A stretch of DNA of 12,382 nucleotides from Dehalococcoidia bacterium (GCA_011170385.1 DUFE01000015.1:1-12382), one strand, 5' to 3'; positions 1 to 7,033 are shown, counted from the first letter of the stretch. The notes: generated from the letters alone by a model not told the origin. A program made the numbers and translations.

Positions 1-311
1 CGTGTCAGCCAGCTATTGCCGAGGCTGAAGTTTATGAAACCCGGAGGCGCCACGGAAACATCGGCGATATCCGTACCCGGTTTAATTAACCGGGCTATAT
101 GTTTGGCTATGTCCAGCGGGTTCATACCGGTTGCCCGCGCCAGCTTCAGCGGGAAGCTGGTGGCATAATCACCGTACTCTGGATTCTGTGGGTGCTCTAT
201 GGACACTTCGGGCAGTGGCACGGAAGGCAGCTTGCCAGATTGTTGCGCTTGCTCCGTCGCCCGCTGCAACGAATCGATAAGTCTCTGTTTGACTGATAGC
301 ATCTCGCTCAA
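1..311 (-). CDS. argS: Arginyl-tRNA synthetase, N-terminal part (runs off the window)
   Basis: Arginyl-tRNA synthetase charges tRNA-Arg with arginine in the cytoplasm, using ATP. Only about the first 100 residues are visible; the catalytic domain lies beyond base 1. The visible part matches the N-terminal additional domain of ArgS, which contacts the tRNA D-loop: after a helix (VKQRLIDSLQRATEQA) come the family-typical stretches NPEYGDYATSFPLKLA and NPLDIA, then VAPPGFINFSL, where ArgS proteins usually have a similar PGFINF motif. The start is ambiguous. ATG at 302 has AGAGG 15 nt away, too far. TTG at 311, in frame three codons upstream, has AGAGG 6 nt away, so I chose the TTG. An extended -10 promoter lies just upstream, so the gene is probably transcribed separately from the ferritin gene at 415-699. 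Identity comes from motif recognition and is fairly firm despite truncation. Confidence 0.86.
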   Translation of the reverse strand, partial: MSEMLSVKQRLIDSLQRATEQAQQSGKLPSVPLPEVSIEHPQNPEYGDYATSFPLKLARATGMNPLDIAKHIARLIKPGTDIADVSVAPPGFINFSLGNSWLT

Positions 312-317
312 TATAAG

Positions 318-322
318 CCTCT
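318..322 (-). promoter_or_regulatory. Shine-Dalgarno site favouring a TTG start for argS
   Basis: AGAGG on the minus strand ends 6 nt before TTG at 311-309 but 15 nt before ATG at 302-300. The usual spacing is 5-9 nt, so this site favours the TTG start. Other genes in the window also use TTG behind a good site, which makes this plausible. Confidence 0.5.
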
Positions 323-345
323 TTTTCTCTGTCGCAATATCACAG

Positions 346-354
346 ATTATAACA
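346..354 (-). promoter_or_regulatory. Extended -10 promoter for argS
   Basis: The minus strand reads TGTTATAAT: a perfect TATAAT at 351-346 preceded by a TGn extension at 354-352. The region 17-18 bp further upstream has no good TTGACA match, as is common for extended -10 promoters. Transcription would start near 339, giving a leader of roughly 28 nt before the TTG at 311. The position in the gap between the ferritin stop codon (415) and argS fits a separate argS promoter. Confidence 0.6.
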
Positions 355-414
355 CAGCGATTGCAGATAAACACACTGTATGAAACGGGACGATTGTCTG
401 GTTGTGAACGGAGG

Positions 415-699
415 CTACTTCTCCGTCATCTCTTCGACCTCGGCTTTGCCTTCAGCCAGCTCTTTCTCCTGCTCGCTGTCCTCTTTCAGCAGCAGCGCCT
501 GGAACTCGCCGACGTGGGTCTTCTCCTCCCTGGCGATATCCAGCAGTACTTTCTTGAGCAGCGCGTTCTTGGTCATGCTCGCCATCTGCTCGTACAGGCT
601 GGTGGCGTCGAGCTCGGCGATTATGGCGGCTCTCAAAATCTCCTTATCCAGGTCTTTCGGGTCTATGTTTTCCAGGTTGATGGGTATCTGGGATAGCAT
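415..699 (-). CDS. Encapsulated-ferritin-like (EncFtn/Flp) protein, stand-alone
   Basis: A 94-residue, all-helical ferritin-like protein. From the ATG at 699, helix 1 carries AAIIAELDATSLYEQMA (Glu29, Tyr36) and helix 2 carries DIAREEKTHVGEF (Glu59, His62). The Glu, +7 Tyr, +30 Glu, +33 His spacing equals that of the ferroxidase centre of Rhodospirillum rubrum EncFtn (Glu32, Tyr39, Glu62, His65). The sequence also resembles, from memory, the ferritin-like domain fused to the encapsulin of Pyrococcus furiosus. Such proteins form a ten-subunit ring with metal sites between subunits, oxidise Fe(II), and are normally cargo of an encapsulin shell. Here the C-terminus ends in an acidic tail (EVEEMTEK) with no obvious encapsulin-targeting peptide, and no shell gene adjoins it in this window. 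It follows recG by 38 bp, probably as the last gene of that run. Rubrerythrin-like annotation is an alternative, but there is no rubredoxin domain. Confidence 0.82.
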   Translation of the reverse strand: MLSQIPINLENIDPKDLDKEILRAAIIAELDATSLYEQMASMTKNALLKKVLLDIAREEKTHVGEFQALLLKEDSEQEKELAEGKAEVEEMTEK

Positions 700-704
700 T
701 TGCA

Positions 705-709
705 CCTCC
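705..709 (-). promoter_or_regulatory. Shine-Dalgarno site that fixes the ferritin start
   Basis: GGAGG on the minus strand lies 5 nt before ATG at 699. A GTG at 705-703, two codons upstream in the same frame, overlaps the last G of this site and cannot be its start. The protein therefore begins MLSQIPINL. Confidence 0.75.
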
Positions 710-737
710 GTAAGATATTTATATTATTATGCCGTAT

Positions 738-3200
738 CTAGCTCCATTCGCTCTCTCCGTCAGCCCAGACGCGGGTTATCTCCTTCGCCAGCAGGCGGTT
801 ATCCGGGCTTTGCAGTGCGGGGTCTTTCTCGAAAAGCCCGATGGCTTCTTTGCGTGCCAGCTCCAGCAGGGCGACATCTGATATCTTTGCCATTTTCAGG
901 TCCGGGATGCCGCTCTGGCGGGTGCCGAAAAACTCGCCGGGACCGCGCATCTTGAGGTCTTCCTCGGCGAGCTGAAAGCCTTCCTGCACCTTCTCGATGA
1001 TGTCCAGCCTGGACCTGGCAACTTCGGAGGGGTTATCCGCCAGCAGCAGGCAGTAACTCTTTTCCTGTCCCCTGCCAACCCGCCCGCGGAACTGGTGAAG
1101 CTGCGAAAGGCCAAAGCGGTCGGCGCTTTCGATCAGCATAACCGTGGCGTTGGGGATGTCTATACCCACCTCCACCACCGGCGTCGATACCAGAATATCC
1201 AGCTCGCAGGAGCGAAAGCGGCGCATGTTATCGTCTTTTTCCGCTGCCGGCATACGCCCGTGCAGTAGCCCCAGCTTCAGGCTGGGAAAAACCTGTCTGG
1301 ACAGGTGTTCGAACTCTACGATCGCCGCTTTTGCCTGAACGGCTTCGGATTCCTCGATAAGCGGGCAGATAATGAACGCCTGCCGCCCCTCGGCTACCTG
1401 TTTCCGAAGGAAAGCGTGGGCGCTTTCCCTCTGTGCCGGCTTGAGCCACCTGGTCTTAATCTCCTGCCTGCCTGGCGGCAGCTCGTCTATAACGGAAAGG
1501 TCGAGGTCGCCGTACAGGGTCAGTGCCAGGGTTCTGGGGATGGGGGTCGCCGTCATCACCAGCACGTGGGGATTAAAGCCCTTCTGGCGCAGCGCCGAGC
1601 GCTGAATAACGCCGAAGCGGTGCTGTTCGTCGACCACGGCTAGTCCCAGGTGGTTGAAGGCTATGTCTTTCTGGATGAGAGCGTGGGTGCCGATAACGAT
1701 GTCTATACCGCCGTCCTGTATTAGCTGCTGGATTTCCTTCTTGTGCGAACCCTTTATATCGCTGATGAGTAACGCTATGGTTAAGGGCTGTGTCAGGGAA
1801 CTGTCATAGCGATAGAGGCAATCCCCAAGCTTTTCTTCCCGGCTGGCTGCGGATAGCAGTCTGCGGGTGTTGCTGAAATGCTGTTCAGCTAAAATCTCGG
1901 TTGGCGCCATAAAAGCTCCTTGGCAGCCGTTTGACGCTGCCATCAACAGAGCGGCGATGGCGATTACTGTCTTGCCGCTACCCACATCCCCCTGGAGCAG
2001 ACGGGACATCGGCTTTGAGTTTTTCAAGTCGGTGGTTACATCTTCGAGCACCCTTCTCTGGGCCGTGGTAAGCTCAAAGGGCAGAGAGCCGATAAAAGTA
2101 TCTAGCACCGCATCGTTCATGGTGAAGGGGGTGCCTGGCTGGTCCTGCTGCCAGCGACGCTTCTTGTTGAGGACGCCTAGTTGCAGTAGAAAGAGCTCGT
2201 CGAAAGCCAGACGATACCTGGCTTTTACCTTGGTTGCCTCATCGTCGGGGAAGTGCGCCTGGGAGATAGCCTGCGACAGCTCTAGCAGCTTGAGCCTTTG
2301 CTTCAATGGAGGCGGCATGAAATCGCTCACCACCGGAGAAAACCGGTCGATGGCACCCTTCAACAGCTTTCTTACCTGGCGCGGATACAGCCCACGGGTA
2401 AGCGGGTAGATAGGCACCAGGCGACCGGCGTGTGTTAGCTCCCTGTTCTCCAGCAGCTCCCATTCCGGGGACTCAAACACCGGATGCCCTTTATAGATTA
2501 CCACCCGTCCGCTTAAAACGATCTGTTTGTTGGTCGCCAGTTGTTTTACCAGATATGGATTATTGAACCACACTGCCCTGACGTTGCCGGTGTCGTCACC
2601 GACGATGGCCTCGGTGCTGCGTTTACCGCCGAGCCTGACCTCGCGCACCTGCCAGATGTTGGCGATTACTGTCTCCTCCTTGCCCTCGGCAAGCTGGGAT
2701 ATGGTTTTTAGCAGGCTATAGTCCAGGTGGCGGTTGGGGAAGAAATACAGCAGGTCGCGAACCGTGCCGACGCCCAGCTTGTTAAACCTCGCTGCCATAG
2801 TCTGGCTAATGCCCTTTATAATGGTAATGGGTGAATCGAGGGAGCAGGATGACATTGATATTTCTACCTTTGCCTTTGGCTTTGAATGTGACAGGATTGC
2901 TGTTGCGGCCGCATAGGCTTTGACCTTTTTATCCACCGTCTTTTCGGCTGCGGATAAAAAGCCGAGTATGTCGTCTATGTACTGTACACGTTGTTGACGA
3001 TCGAGGGAGGCATAACCGAATTTATTAAGACGCAGCTCATTGAATCGCTTCAGCAATTTTAGATCGGTTATGGCGCCTTCGGCGTTAGCTGACCATTTAG
3101 CCAGGAATTTGTCCAGACCACCGATTACAGCCGAATTTGAGTAGTTCTTTTCGCATTCGAGCTTGAGAACCTTGCGTAGTGGTGTGGCATCTATTGGCAA
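738..3200 (-). CDS. recG: ATP-dependent DNA helicase RecG
   Basis: RecG is a double-stranded DNA translocase that remodels stalled replication forks and branch-migrates Holliday junctions. The 820-residue protein has an N-terminal helical extension (about 1-120) before the wedge domain (about 125-300: ITIIKGISQTMAARFNKLG, then an OB fold). The helicase core follows: FELTTAQ at 375-381, Walker A GDVGSGKT at 404-411, APTEILAEQH at 432-441, DEQHRFG at 524-530, TATPIPRT at 550-557, STPVVEVGID at 672-681 and QFRGRVGRG at 703-711. The translocation motif region MRGPGEFFGTRQSG is at 751-764. E. coli RecG is shorter (about 690), the difference being mainly the N-terminal extension, also known from Thermotoga RecG. 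Oddities are an insertion of about 17 residues around 450-472 and LLISDIKGS where many RecGs have LTGSLKG. The start is TTG at 3200. It sits 30 bp after the upstream DegV gene, suggesting co-transcription. Confidence 0.97.
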   Translation of the reverse strand: MPIDATPLRKVLKLECEKNYSNSAVIGGLDKFLAKWSANAEGAITDLKLLKRFNELRLNKFGYASLDRQQRVQYIDDILGFLSAAEKTVDKKVKAYAAATAILSHSKPKAKVEISMSSCSLDSPITIIKGISQTMAARFNKLGVGTVRDLLYFFPNRHLDYSLLKTISQLAEGKEETVIANIWQVREVRLGGKRSTEAIVGDDTGNVRAVWFNNPYLVKQLATNKQIVLSGRVVIYKGHPVFESPEWELLENRELTHAGRLVPIYPLTRGLYPRQVRKLLKGAIDRFSPVVSDFMPPPLKQRLKLLELSQAISQAHFPDDEATKVKARYRLAFDELFLLQLGVLNKKRRWQQDQPGTPFTMNDAVLDTFIGSLPFELTTAQRRVLEDVTTDLKNSKPMSRLLQGDVGSGKTVIAIAALLMAASNGCQGAFMAPTEILAEQHFSNTRRLLSAASREEKLGDCLYRYDSSLTQPLTIALLISDIKGSHKKEIQQLIQDGGIDIVIGTHALIQKDIAFNHLGLAVVDEQHRFGVIQRSALRQKGFNPHVLVMTATPIPRTLALTLYGDLDLSVIDELPPGRQEIKTRWLKPAQRESAHAFLRKQVAEGRQAFIICPLIEESEAVQAKAAIVEFEHLSRQVFPSLKLGLLHGRMPAAEKDDNMRRFRSCELDILVSTPVVEVGIDIPNATVMLIESADRFGLSQLHQFRGRVGRGQEKSYCLLLADNPSEVARSRLDIIEKVQEGFQLAEEDLKMRGPGEFFGTRQSGIPDLKMAKISDVALLELARKEAIGLFEKDPALQSPDNRLLAKEITRVWADGESEWS

Positions 3201-3204
3201 GAAT

Positions 3205-3212
3205 CCTTCTCC
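3205..3212 (-). promoter_or_regulatory. Shine-Dalgarno site for the recG TTG start
   Basis: The minus strand reads GGAGAAGG with GGAG 8 nt before TTG at 3200-3198. This supports a TTG start for recG in the 30-bp gap after the DegV gene. No other start codon is better placed. Confidence 0.6.
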
Positions 3213-3230
3213 GTTCGCTGTGGCTGTGGA

Positions 3231-4166
3231 TTAAAGGTGGGAAGAGTAAAGACTGGGACGATGCAGAGATGGCAGAGAAACACGGTTCTTTAATCCCTTC
3301 CCCTTCTTAACATCCTGCTTGAGGTTGTCCACCTTCTCTCTCAGTGCCAGAACCAGGGTGCCAGGTCCCCCGTGAACTCCCAGCGCCGGTCCCAGCCGCG
3401 ATACATAAATGGAGTTTTTATCGATTAAGGCGCTGATGCGCTCCTTGAGCGTTTGGGCGTCATCGGGTGTGGTGCTGTGTACAATAGCTACCTCCTGGAC
3501 GTTAATAAAGTTCTTCATGTTACTGATTAGTCGCTCTATACCTTTGGCGCGGGTGCGGACTACGCCGGCAGGGTGCAACACACCGTCGTGCAGGGTGAGC
3601 ATCGGCTTTACGTTCAGTACGCTGCCCAGCAGCCCCTTGGCTTTACCGATGCGCCCCCCGCGAAGCAGGTATTTAAGGGTGTCGAAAAGCCCCCAGAGAT
3701 GTGTGGTGGCGATGGTCTGTCTTAACTCCTCGATTATATTAGAGAGATTATCACCGGCCCTTGCCATTCTGGCAGCCAGCAGGGTCATCAACCCCAGGCC
3801 CATAGACACCGAAAGCGAATCGACCACGGCGATTCGGTTGCCACCGCTTGCCATATCCTTGCCCTGCAAAGCCGAGTTATAGAGACCGCTTAGCTTGCTG
3901 GTAGCCTGTATGGAGACTATCTCGTCAGTTTCCTTGAGTAGCTTTTTATAGACATTGGCAAAGTCTGCTGGCGGCGGTTGAGAGGTAGTGGCGGGAAGGT
4001 TTTCGGTTACCATTTTCTGGTAGACTTCTTCCTGGCTGATATCGATGCCATCTTTATATGTCTTGTTGCCAAAGCCGACATAGGCGGGGACTACTGTGAT
4101 ATCGAATTCCTTAATCAACTCCGGTGGCAGGTCTGCGGTGCTATCGGTTACAATTTTAATAGTCAA
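3231..4166 (-). CDS. DegV family fatty-acid-binding protein (FakB-type), copy 1
   Basis: DegV/FakB proteins bind a fatty acid in a deep pocket and present it to the kinase FakA, which makes acyl-phosphate for phospholipid synthesis. Visible family motifs are VTDSTADLP at 6-14, TTSQP at 60-64, TSKLSGLYNSA at 89-99 (Ser93 is the carboxylate-contact serine of Staphylococcus FakB), LLRGGRIGKAKGLLG at 167-181 and GPALGVHGGPGT at 259-270 with His265, the usual fatty-acid-site histidine. The usual family length is about 280 residues; this one has 311. The extra 30 residues (KQDVKKGKGLKNRV, then SLPSLHRPSLYSSHL) are basic and low in complexity and look like a read-through tail. The start is TTG at 4166, with AGGAAG 8 nt upstream. 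It lies 27 bp after copy 2 and 30 bp before recG. Lipid specificity cannot be read from the sequence. Confidence 0.92.
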   Translation of the reverse strand: MTIKIVTDSTADLPPELIKEFDITVVPAYVGFGNKTYKDGIDISQEEVYQKMVTENLPATTSQPPPADFANVYKKLLKETDEIVSIQATSKLSGLYNSALQGKDMASGGNRIAVVDSLSVSMGLGLMTLLAARMARAGDNLSNIIEELRQTIATTHLWGLFDTLKYLLRGGRIGKAKGLLGSVLNVKPMLTLHDGVLHPAGVVRTRAKGIERLISNMKNFINVQEVAIVHSTTPDDAQTLKERISALIDKNSIYVSRLGPALGVHGGPGTLVLALREKVDNLKQDVKKGKGLKNRVSLPSLHRPSLYSSHL

Positions 4167-4174
4167 TATAAATA

Positions 4175-4180
4175 CTTCCT
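4175..4180 (-). promoter_or_regulatory. Shine-Dalgarno site for the TTG start of DegV copy 1
   Basis: AGGAAG on the minus strand ends 8 nt before TTG at 4166-4164. The encoded MTIKIVTDST aligns with the start of the neighbouring DegV copy (MAVKIVTDST), so the TTG start is supported independently by homology. Confidence 0.7.
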
Positions 4181-4193
4181 TTTACAAGACTTA

Positions 4194-5036
4194 TTACTTA
4201 GCGGCTTCTAGGACGGATACCGCAATGGCGCCAGGTCCGGCATATGCTCCCAGCACCGGGCTGACCGTTGAGCGATATATCTTCTCCTTGGGGAAAAGCG
4301 GGTCAATGATTTCAGCCAGCTTATCGATATCTTCGGGAGTGGTGCAATATTCCAGGGATAGCTTCTCGATGTTGGGAAATTTAGCTACGAAGCTGTGTAG
4401 GTATTCTATGCCGGCTGGTTTGGAGCGCCGCTGGGTAAGGGGCGCCATTTCGCCATCCTTTACGGTGAGTATTTGCTTTATCGATAACATAGCACCCAGC
4501 AGACCCTTGGCTTTACCGATGCGCCCGCCCTTGGCAAGATACTGCAGGGTTTCGAAGTAGATAACCATATGCGAGCGGGGGATATTGGCATTGGTTATAG
4601 AAATAACCTCGTCCAGGCTGGCGCCTCCTTGAGCCGCCTCGGCAGCGGCGATGACAATCATCCCGAGACCCATTGCCACGGAGGCAGAGTCTATTACCTC
4701 GATGCGGCATTTGTTGGCGATCATATTCTTGGCATTGGTGGCTGATTGGTAGGTGCCGCTAAGCTTGCTGGAGATTACGATGACCAGTATTTCATCTGTT
4801 TCCTTTGCCAGGCTTTCGTAAACTTCGGCGAATGCGCCCGGCGCCGGCTGCGTGGTAGTGGGGAAGATGCTTGCCTTGGCTAGTCTGTTGTAGAACTCGT
4901 CGGTGGTAATATCAACCCGATCAAGGAAGGATTCATGGCCGAAAGATACCGTTAGCGGTACTACGGTAATCCCCAGCTTTTGCGACAGGTCGCTGGTTAT
5001 GTCTGAAGTGCTGTCAGTAACGATTTTCACTGCCAT
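4194..5036 (-). CDS. DegV family fatty-acid-binding protein (FakB-type), copy 2
   Basis: A second FakB-like protein of 280 residues, the normal family length. Motifs are VTDSTSDI at 6-13, TTTQPAPG at 60-67, SSKLSGTYQSA at 89-99 (Ser93), YLAKGGRIGKAKGLLG at 166-181 and SPVLGAYAGPGA at 259-270. At residue 265 it has Tyr, where copy 1 and characterised FakB proteins have His in the G-x-H-x-G-P-G motif that contacts the fatty acid. This suggests a different ligand preference or altered exchange with FakA; that is inference. The start is ATG at 5036 with GGAGG 7 nt upstream. The gene lies 27 bp after the FakA-like kinase gene and 27 bp before copy 1, so the three are probably co-transcribed. The two DegV copies align end to end without gaps over most of their length and presumably arose by tandem duplication. 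Confidence 0.93.
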   Translation of the reverse strand: MAVKIVTDSTSDITSDLSQKLGITVVPLTVSFGHESFLDRVDITTDEFYNRLAKASIFPTTTQPAPGAFAEVYESLAKETDEILVIVISSKLSGTYQSATNAKNMIANKCRIEVIDSASVAMGLGMIVIAAAEAAQGGASLDEVISITNANIPRSHMVIYFETLQYLAKGGRIGKAKGLLGAMLSIKQILTVKDGEMAPLTQRRSKPAGIEYLHSFVAKFPNIEKLSLEYCTTPEDIDKLAEIIDPLFPKEKIYRSTVSPVLGAYAGPGAIAVSVLEAAK

Positions 5037-5063
5037 AGTATAACCTCCTTTATTAAGCTACGG

Positions 5064-6707
5064 CTATTCGATGGAGATGATATATTCATAATGCGGCTGA
5101 CCGCCATTGACCACTTCAACCTGCAGGTTGGGGTATTTTGCTGCGATAGTCTCGTTTATTTCGTTCGCTTCGGCTTCCTTGGCTTCATCCCCATAATAAA
5201 TGGTTATGACGTCGGCTTTATCCAGTTCCGCCTTAGTCATAACCTCATACACCACATCTGACATCTTGTCGTCTACGGATATCAGGGCTCCGTCTAGGAA
5301 GCCGATCGCCTGTTTCTTCTTGATTGAGAGCCCGTTCAATCTGGTGGAGCGCACGGCGCGTGTTACCTCGATAGATTTAACCGATGATAGCGCCTCGGTC
5401 ATAATACTGACGTTGGTTTCAAAGTCGGCTTCGTAGTCAAAGGCAAGCAGCGCTGCTACCCCCTGGGGTATAGTTTTGGAGGGAACTACCTTAATGCTCT
5501 TGGTTGTCAGTGACTGAACCTGCCCGGCGGTGAGCACTATGTTCTTGTTGTTTGGCAGGATTATGACCTTGTCTGACGCCGATAGCTCCGCAGCCTGGAG
5601 CAGGTCTTTGGTGCTTGGGTTCATCGTCTGTCCGCCGGGAACGACGGCTGTAGTTCCTAGGCTGGAGAAGACTTCGCTCAACCTCTCGCCGGGAACAACT
5701 GCGATGATAGCCACTCCCGTTGCCGGGGCTCGCTGTTTCTGCATCTCTAAAAAGTCCTGGTGCTGCTCGTCCATATTGCGGATGCTGACACCATGCATAG
5801 TGCCCAGCGAAGTTACGTAATTAATAACGTTTCCTGGTTCAAGGGTGTGGATGTGTACTCTGATTGTGTTATCGTCGCCGACAACAATCAGGGATTCTCC
5901 CTTCTTTTTCAGTCGCTTTCTTAATTTATCCGGGCTCAATCCCTGCCCCTTGAGCATAAATTCAGTGCAGTAACCGAAGGGAATCTCTTCGATGGCTACC
6001 CTCTCTGGCGCCGTGAATACCATCGGGGTTAACGGTATATTGCTGGTTATCATCTGGGGTTTACGGAACTGCATCAACTCTGCCTCGCCGTTGAGGTAAC
6101 GCAGGGCTCCCTCCAGTAGGGTATACAAACCCTGCCCCCCGGCATCAACCACCCCGGCTTCTTTGAGAACGGGTAAAAGTAATGGGGTATTGGCTACCGA
6201 TTCGCTAGCGGCGTTGACTGTCGCTTCCATAACAGATATGACGTCGTTTTCTTCTTTAACTGCCTGCCCCTGGGCGGCGGCGGCGGCATCCTTGATGACG
6301 GTGATAATCGTACCCTCAACCGGGTTGCTCAAGCCTTTATAAGCCATCTCCGCTGCCTGCGACAGGGCATTAGCCAGGTCACGGCCATTAAACGTGTCTT
6401 TACCGGCAAAGCCTTGAGCCAGCCCACACCATATCTGCGACAGGATTACGCCGCTGTTGCCGCGGGCTCCTATCAGGGCTCCTTTAGCCATAGCCTGGGA
6501 TACTACCGAGATCTTGCCATTGGGAGTTCGGTCAGCTTCTTCGATGGTGGAGTGCATTGTGAGCAGCATGTTGGTTCCAGTATCACCGTCAGGCACCGGG
6601 AAGACATTGAGGGCGTCTACGTCCGAAGCGCTCTTTTCCAACCAGTTGGTGGCGGCGGTGAACATTTCCCGGAAGTCCCGTCCGTTTATATTGTTCTCCT
6701 GTTTCAT
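5064..6707 (-). CDS. fakA: Fatty acid kinase catalytic subunit (FakA, DAK/DegV-fold fusion)
   Basis: FakA transfers phosphate from ATP to a fatty acid held by a FakB (DegV) protein, allowing use of exogenous or recycled fatty acids. The 547 residues divide into a DhaL-like kinase domain (about 1-205), a middle domain (about 235-320) and a C-terminal DegV-like domain (about 330-547). The kinase domain has NVFPVPDGDTGTNM at 34-47 with the Mg-binding aspartates, GARGNSGVILSQ at 80-91, EGTIITVIKDAA at 131-142 and VVDAGGQGL at 186-194. The middle domain has GYCTEFML at 245-252 and RVHIHT at 283-288; Cys247, His285 and His287 correspond to the metal-binding Cys/His/His of Staphylococcus FakA. The start is ATG at 6707. 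It heads a run with two DegV genes, recG and the ferritin gene. Older annotations call it 'DAK2 domain' or 'dihydroxyacetone kinase', but the two adjacent DegV genes favour FakA. Confidence 0.94.
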   Translation of the reverse strand: MKQENNINGRDFREMFTAATNWLEKSASDVDALNVFPVPDGDTGTNMLLTMHSTIEEADRTPNGKISVVSQAMAKGALIGARGNSGVILSQIWCGLAQGFAGKDTFNGRDLANALSQAAEMAYKGLSNPVEGTIITVIKDAAAAAQGQAVKEENDVISVMEATVNAASESVANTPLLLPVLKEAGVVDAGGQGLYTLLEGALRYLNGEAELMQFRKPQMITSNIPLTPMVFTAPERVAIEEIPFGYCTEFMLKGQGLSPDKLRKRLKKKGESLIVVGDDNTIRVHIHTLEPGNVINYVTSLGTMHGVSIRNMDEQHQDFLEMQKQRAPATGVAIIAVVPGERLSEVFSSLGTTAVVPGGQTMNPSTKDLLQAAELSASDKVIILPNNKNIVLTAGQVQSLTTKSIKVVPSKTIPQGVAALLAFDYEADFETNVSIMTEALSSVKSIEVTRAVRSTRLNGLSIKKKQAIGFLDGALISVDDKMSDVVYEVMTKAELDKADVITIYYGDEAKEAEANEINETIAAKYPNLQVEVVNGGQPHYEYIISIE

Positions 6708-6731
6708 ATCACGCCATCCCTTTAAAGGTAC

Positions 6732-6758
6732 GTATTACAACCACACCGAGTTTGCCAA
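6732..6758 (-). promoter_or_regulatory. Weak candidate promoter for the fakA run
   Basis: The minus strand has TTGGCA at 6758-6753 (5 of 6 against TTGACA). The best following -10-like hexamer is TAATAC at 6737-6732, with a short 15-bp spacer, or a poorer match at 17 bp. The -35 box overlaps that of the divergent rpmB promoter on the other strand. A promoter is expected here because fakA is the first minus-strand gene of its run, but the -10 element is not convincing. Confidence 0.3.
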
Positions 6759-6780
6759 TAATGTATGGTTGTGATATTAT
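6752..6780 (+). promoter_or_regulatory. Sigma-70-type promoter for rpmB
   Basis: TTGCCA at 6752-6757 is followed by exactly 17 bp and TATTAT at 6775-6780. TGA at 6772-6774 gives an extended -10. The predicted start near 6787 leaves a leader of about 50 nt before the rpmB ATG. Both boxes match the consensus at 5 of 6 positions. Confidence 0.65.
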
Positions 6781-6836
6781 AGCCACAGGATTTTACATCA
6801 ATATACCGCTCAAGTCAAAGGGAGACGAACTGGTCT

Positions 6837-7025
6837 ATGAAGTGTGAACTGTGTAACAAATCGGCGCAATTCGGTCATAACGTTAGCCATTCCAAGCGCC
6901 ATACCAACCGGCGCTGGCTACCCAATATCCATCCGACCACGATAGTTAAAGACGGCAAGACGGTTCGTCTTAATTTGTGCACCAGATGCCTGCGCACCCA
7001 GCATAAGCTGGCACGCAAAGCTTGA
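6837..7025 (+). CDS. rpmB: 50S ribosomal protein L28, zinc-ribbon form
   Basis: A structural protein of the large ribosomal subunit, 62 residues, the normal length for bacterial L28. Two CxxC pairs, MKCELC (Cys3, Cys6) and LCTRC (Cys48, Cys51), would hold one zinc ion; zinc-free L28 paralogues lack these cysteines. The stretch FGHNVSHSKRHTNRRWLPN (12-30) is the family-typical rRNA-binding core. It is the only plus-strand gene found. It has its own promoter, diverges from fakA, and converges on argH with 8 bp between the stop codons. GGAG precedes the ATG by 12 nt, rather far, and no alternative in-frame start lies upstream. Four cysteines with zinc-ribbon spacing make the identification secure. 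Confidence 0.96.
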   Translation: MKCELCNKSAQFGHNVSHSKRHTNRRWLPNIHPTTIVKDGKTVRLNLCTRCLRTQHKLARKA

Positions 7026-7033
7026 AAACTCCT

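Noticed and set aside
415..699. Rubrerythrin
   Set aside because: No rubredoxin-like four-cysteine domain, only two long helices, and residue spacing fits the encapsulated ferritin type.
703..705. GTG as the start of the ferritin-like gene, two codons before the ATG
   Set aside because: It overlaps the GGAGG ribosome-binding site; the ATG at 699 has ideal spacing.
700..737. AT-rich gap between recG and the ferritin gene as a promoter
   Set aside because: TATAAA is present, but no -35-like hexamer sits at 16-18 bp, so co-transcription with recG is the simpler reading.
199..955. Plus-strand open frames opposite argS, the ferritin gene and the recG end
   Set aside because: They overlap recognised minus-strand genes, and their translations are low in complexity and match no family I know.
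1867..2409. Plus-strand open frame of 180 codons opposite recG
   Set aside because: It lies fully antisense to the conserved helicase core and has a serine-rich, non-protein-like composition.
5064..6707. Dihydroxyacetone kinase
   Set aside because: Only the DhaL-like half is present, fused to a DegV-like domain, with two DegV genes adjacent; that is the FakA arrangement.
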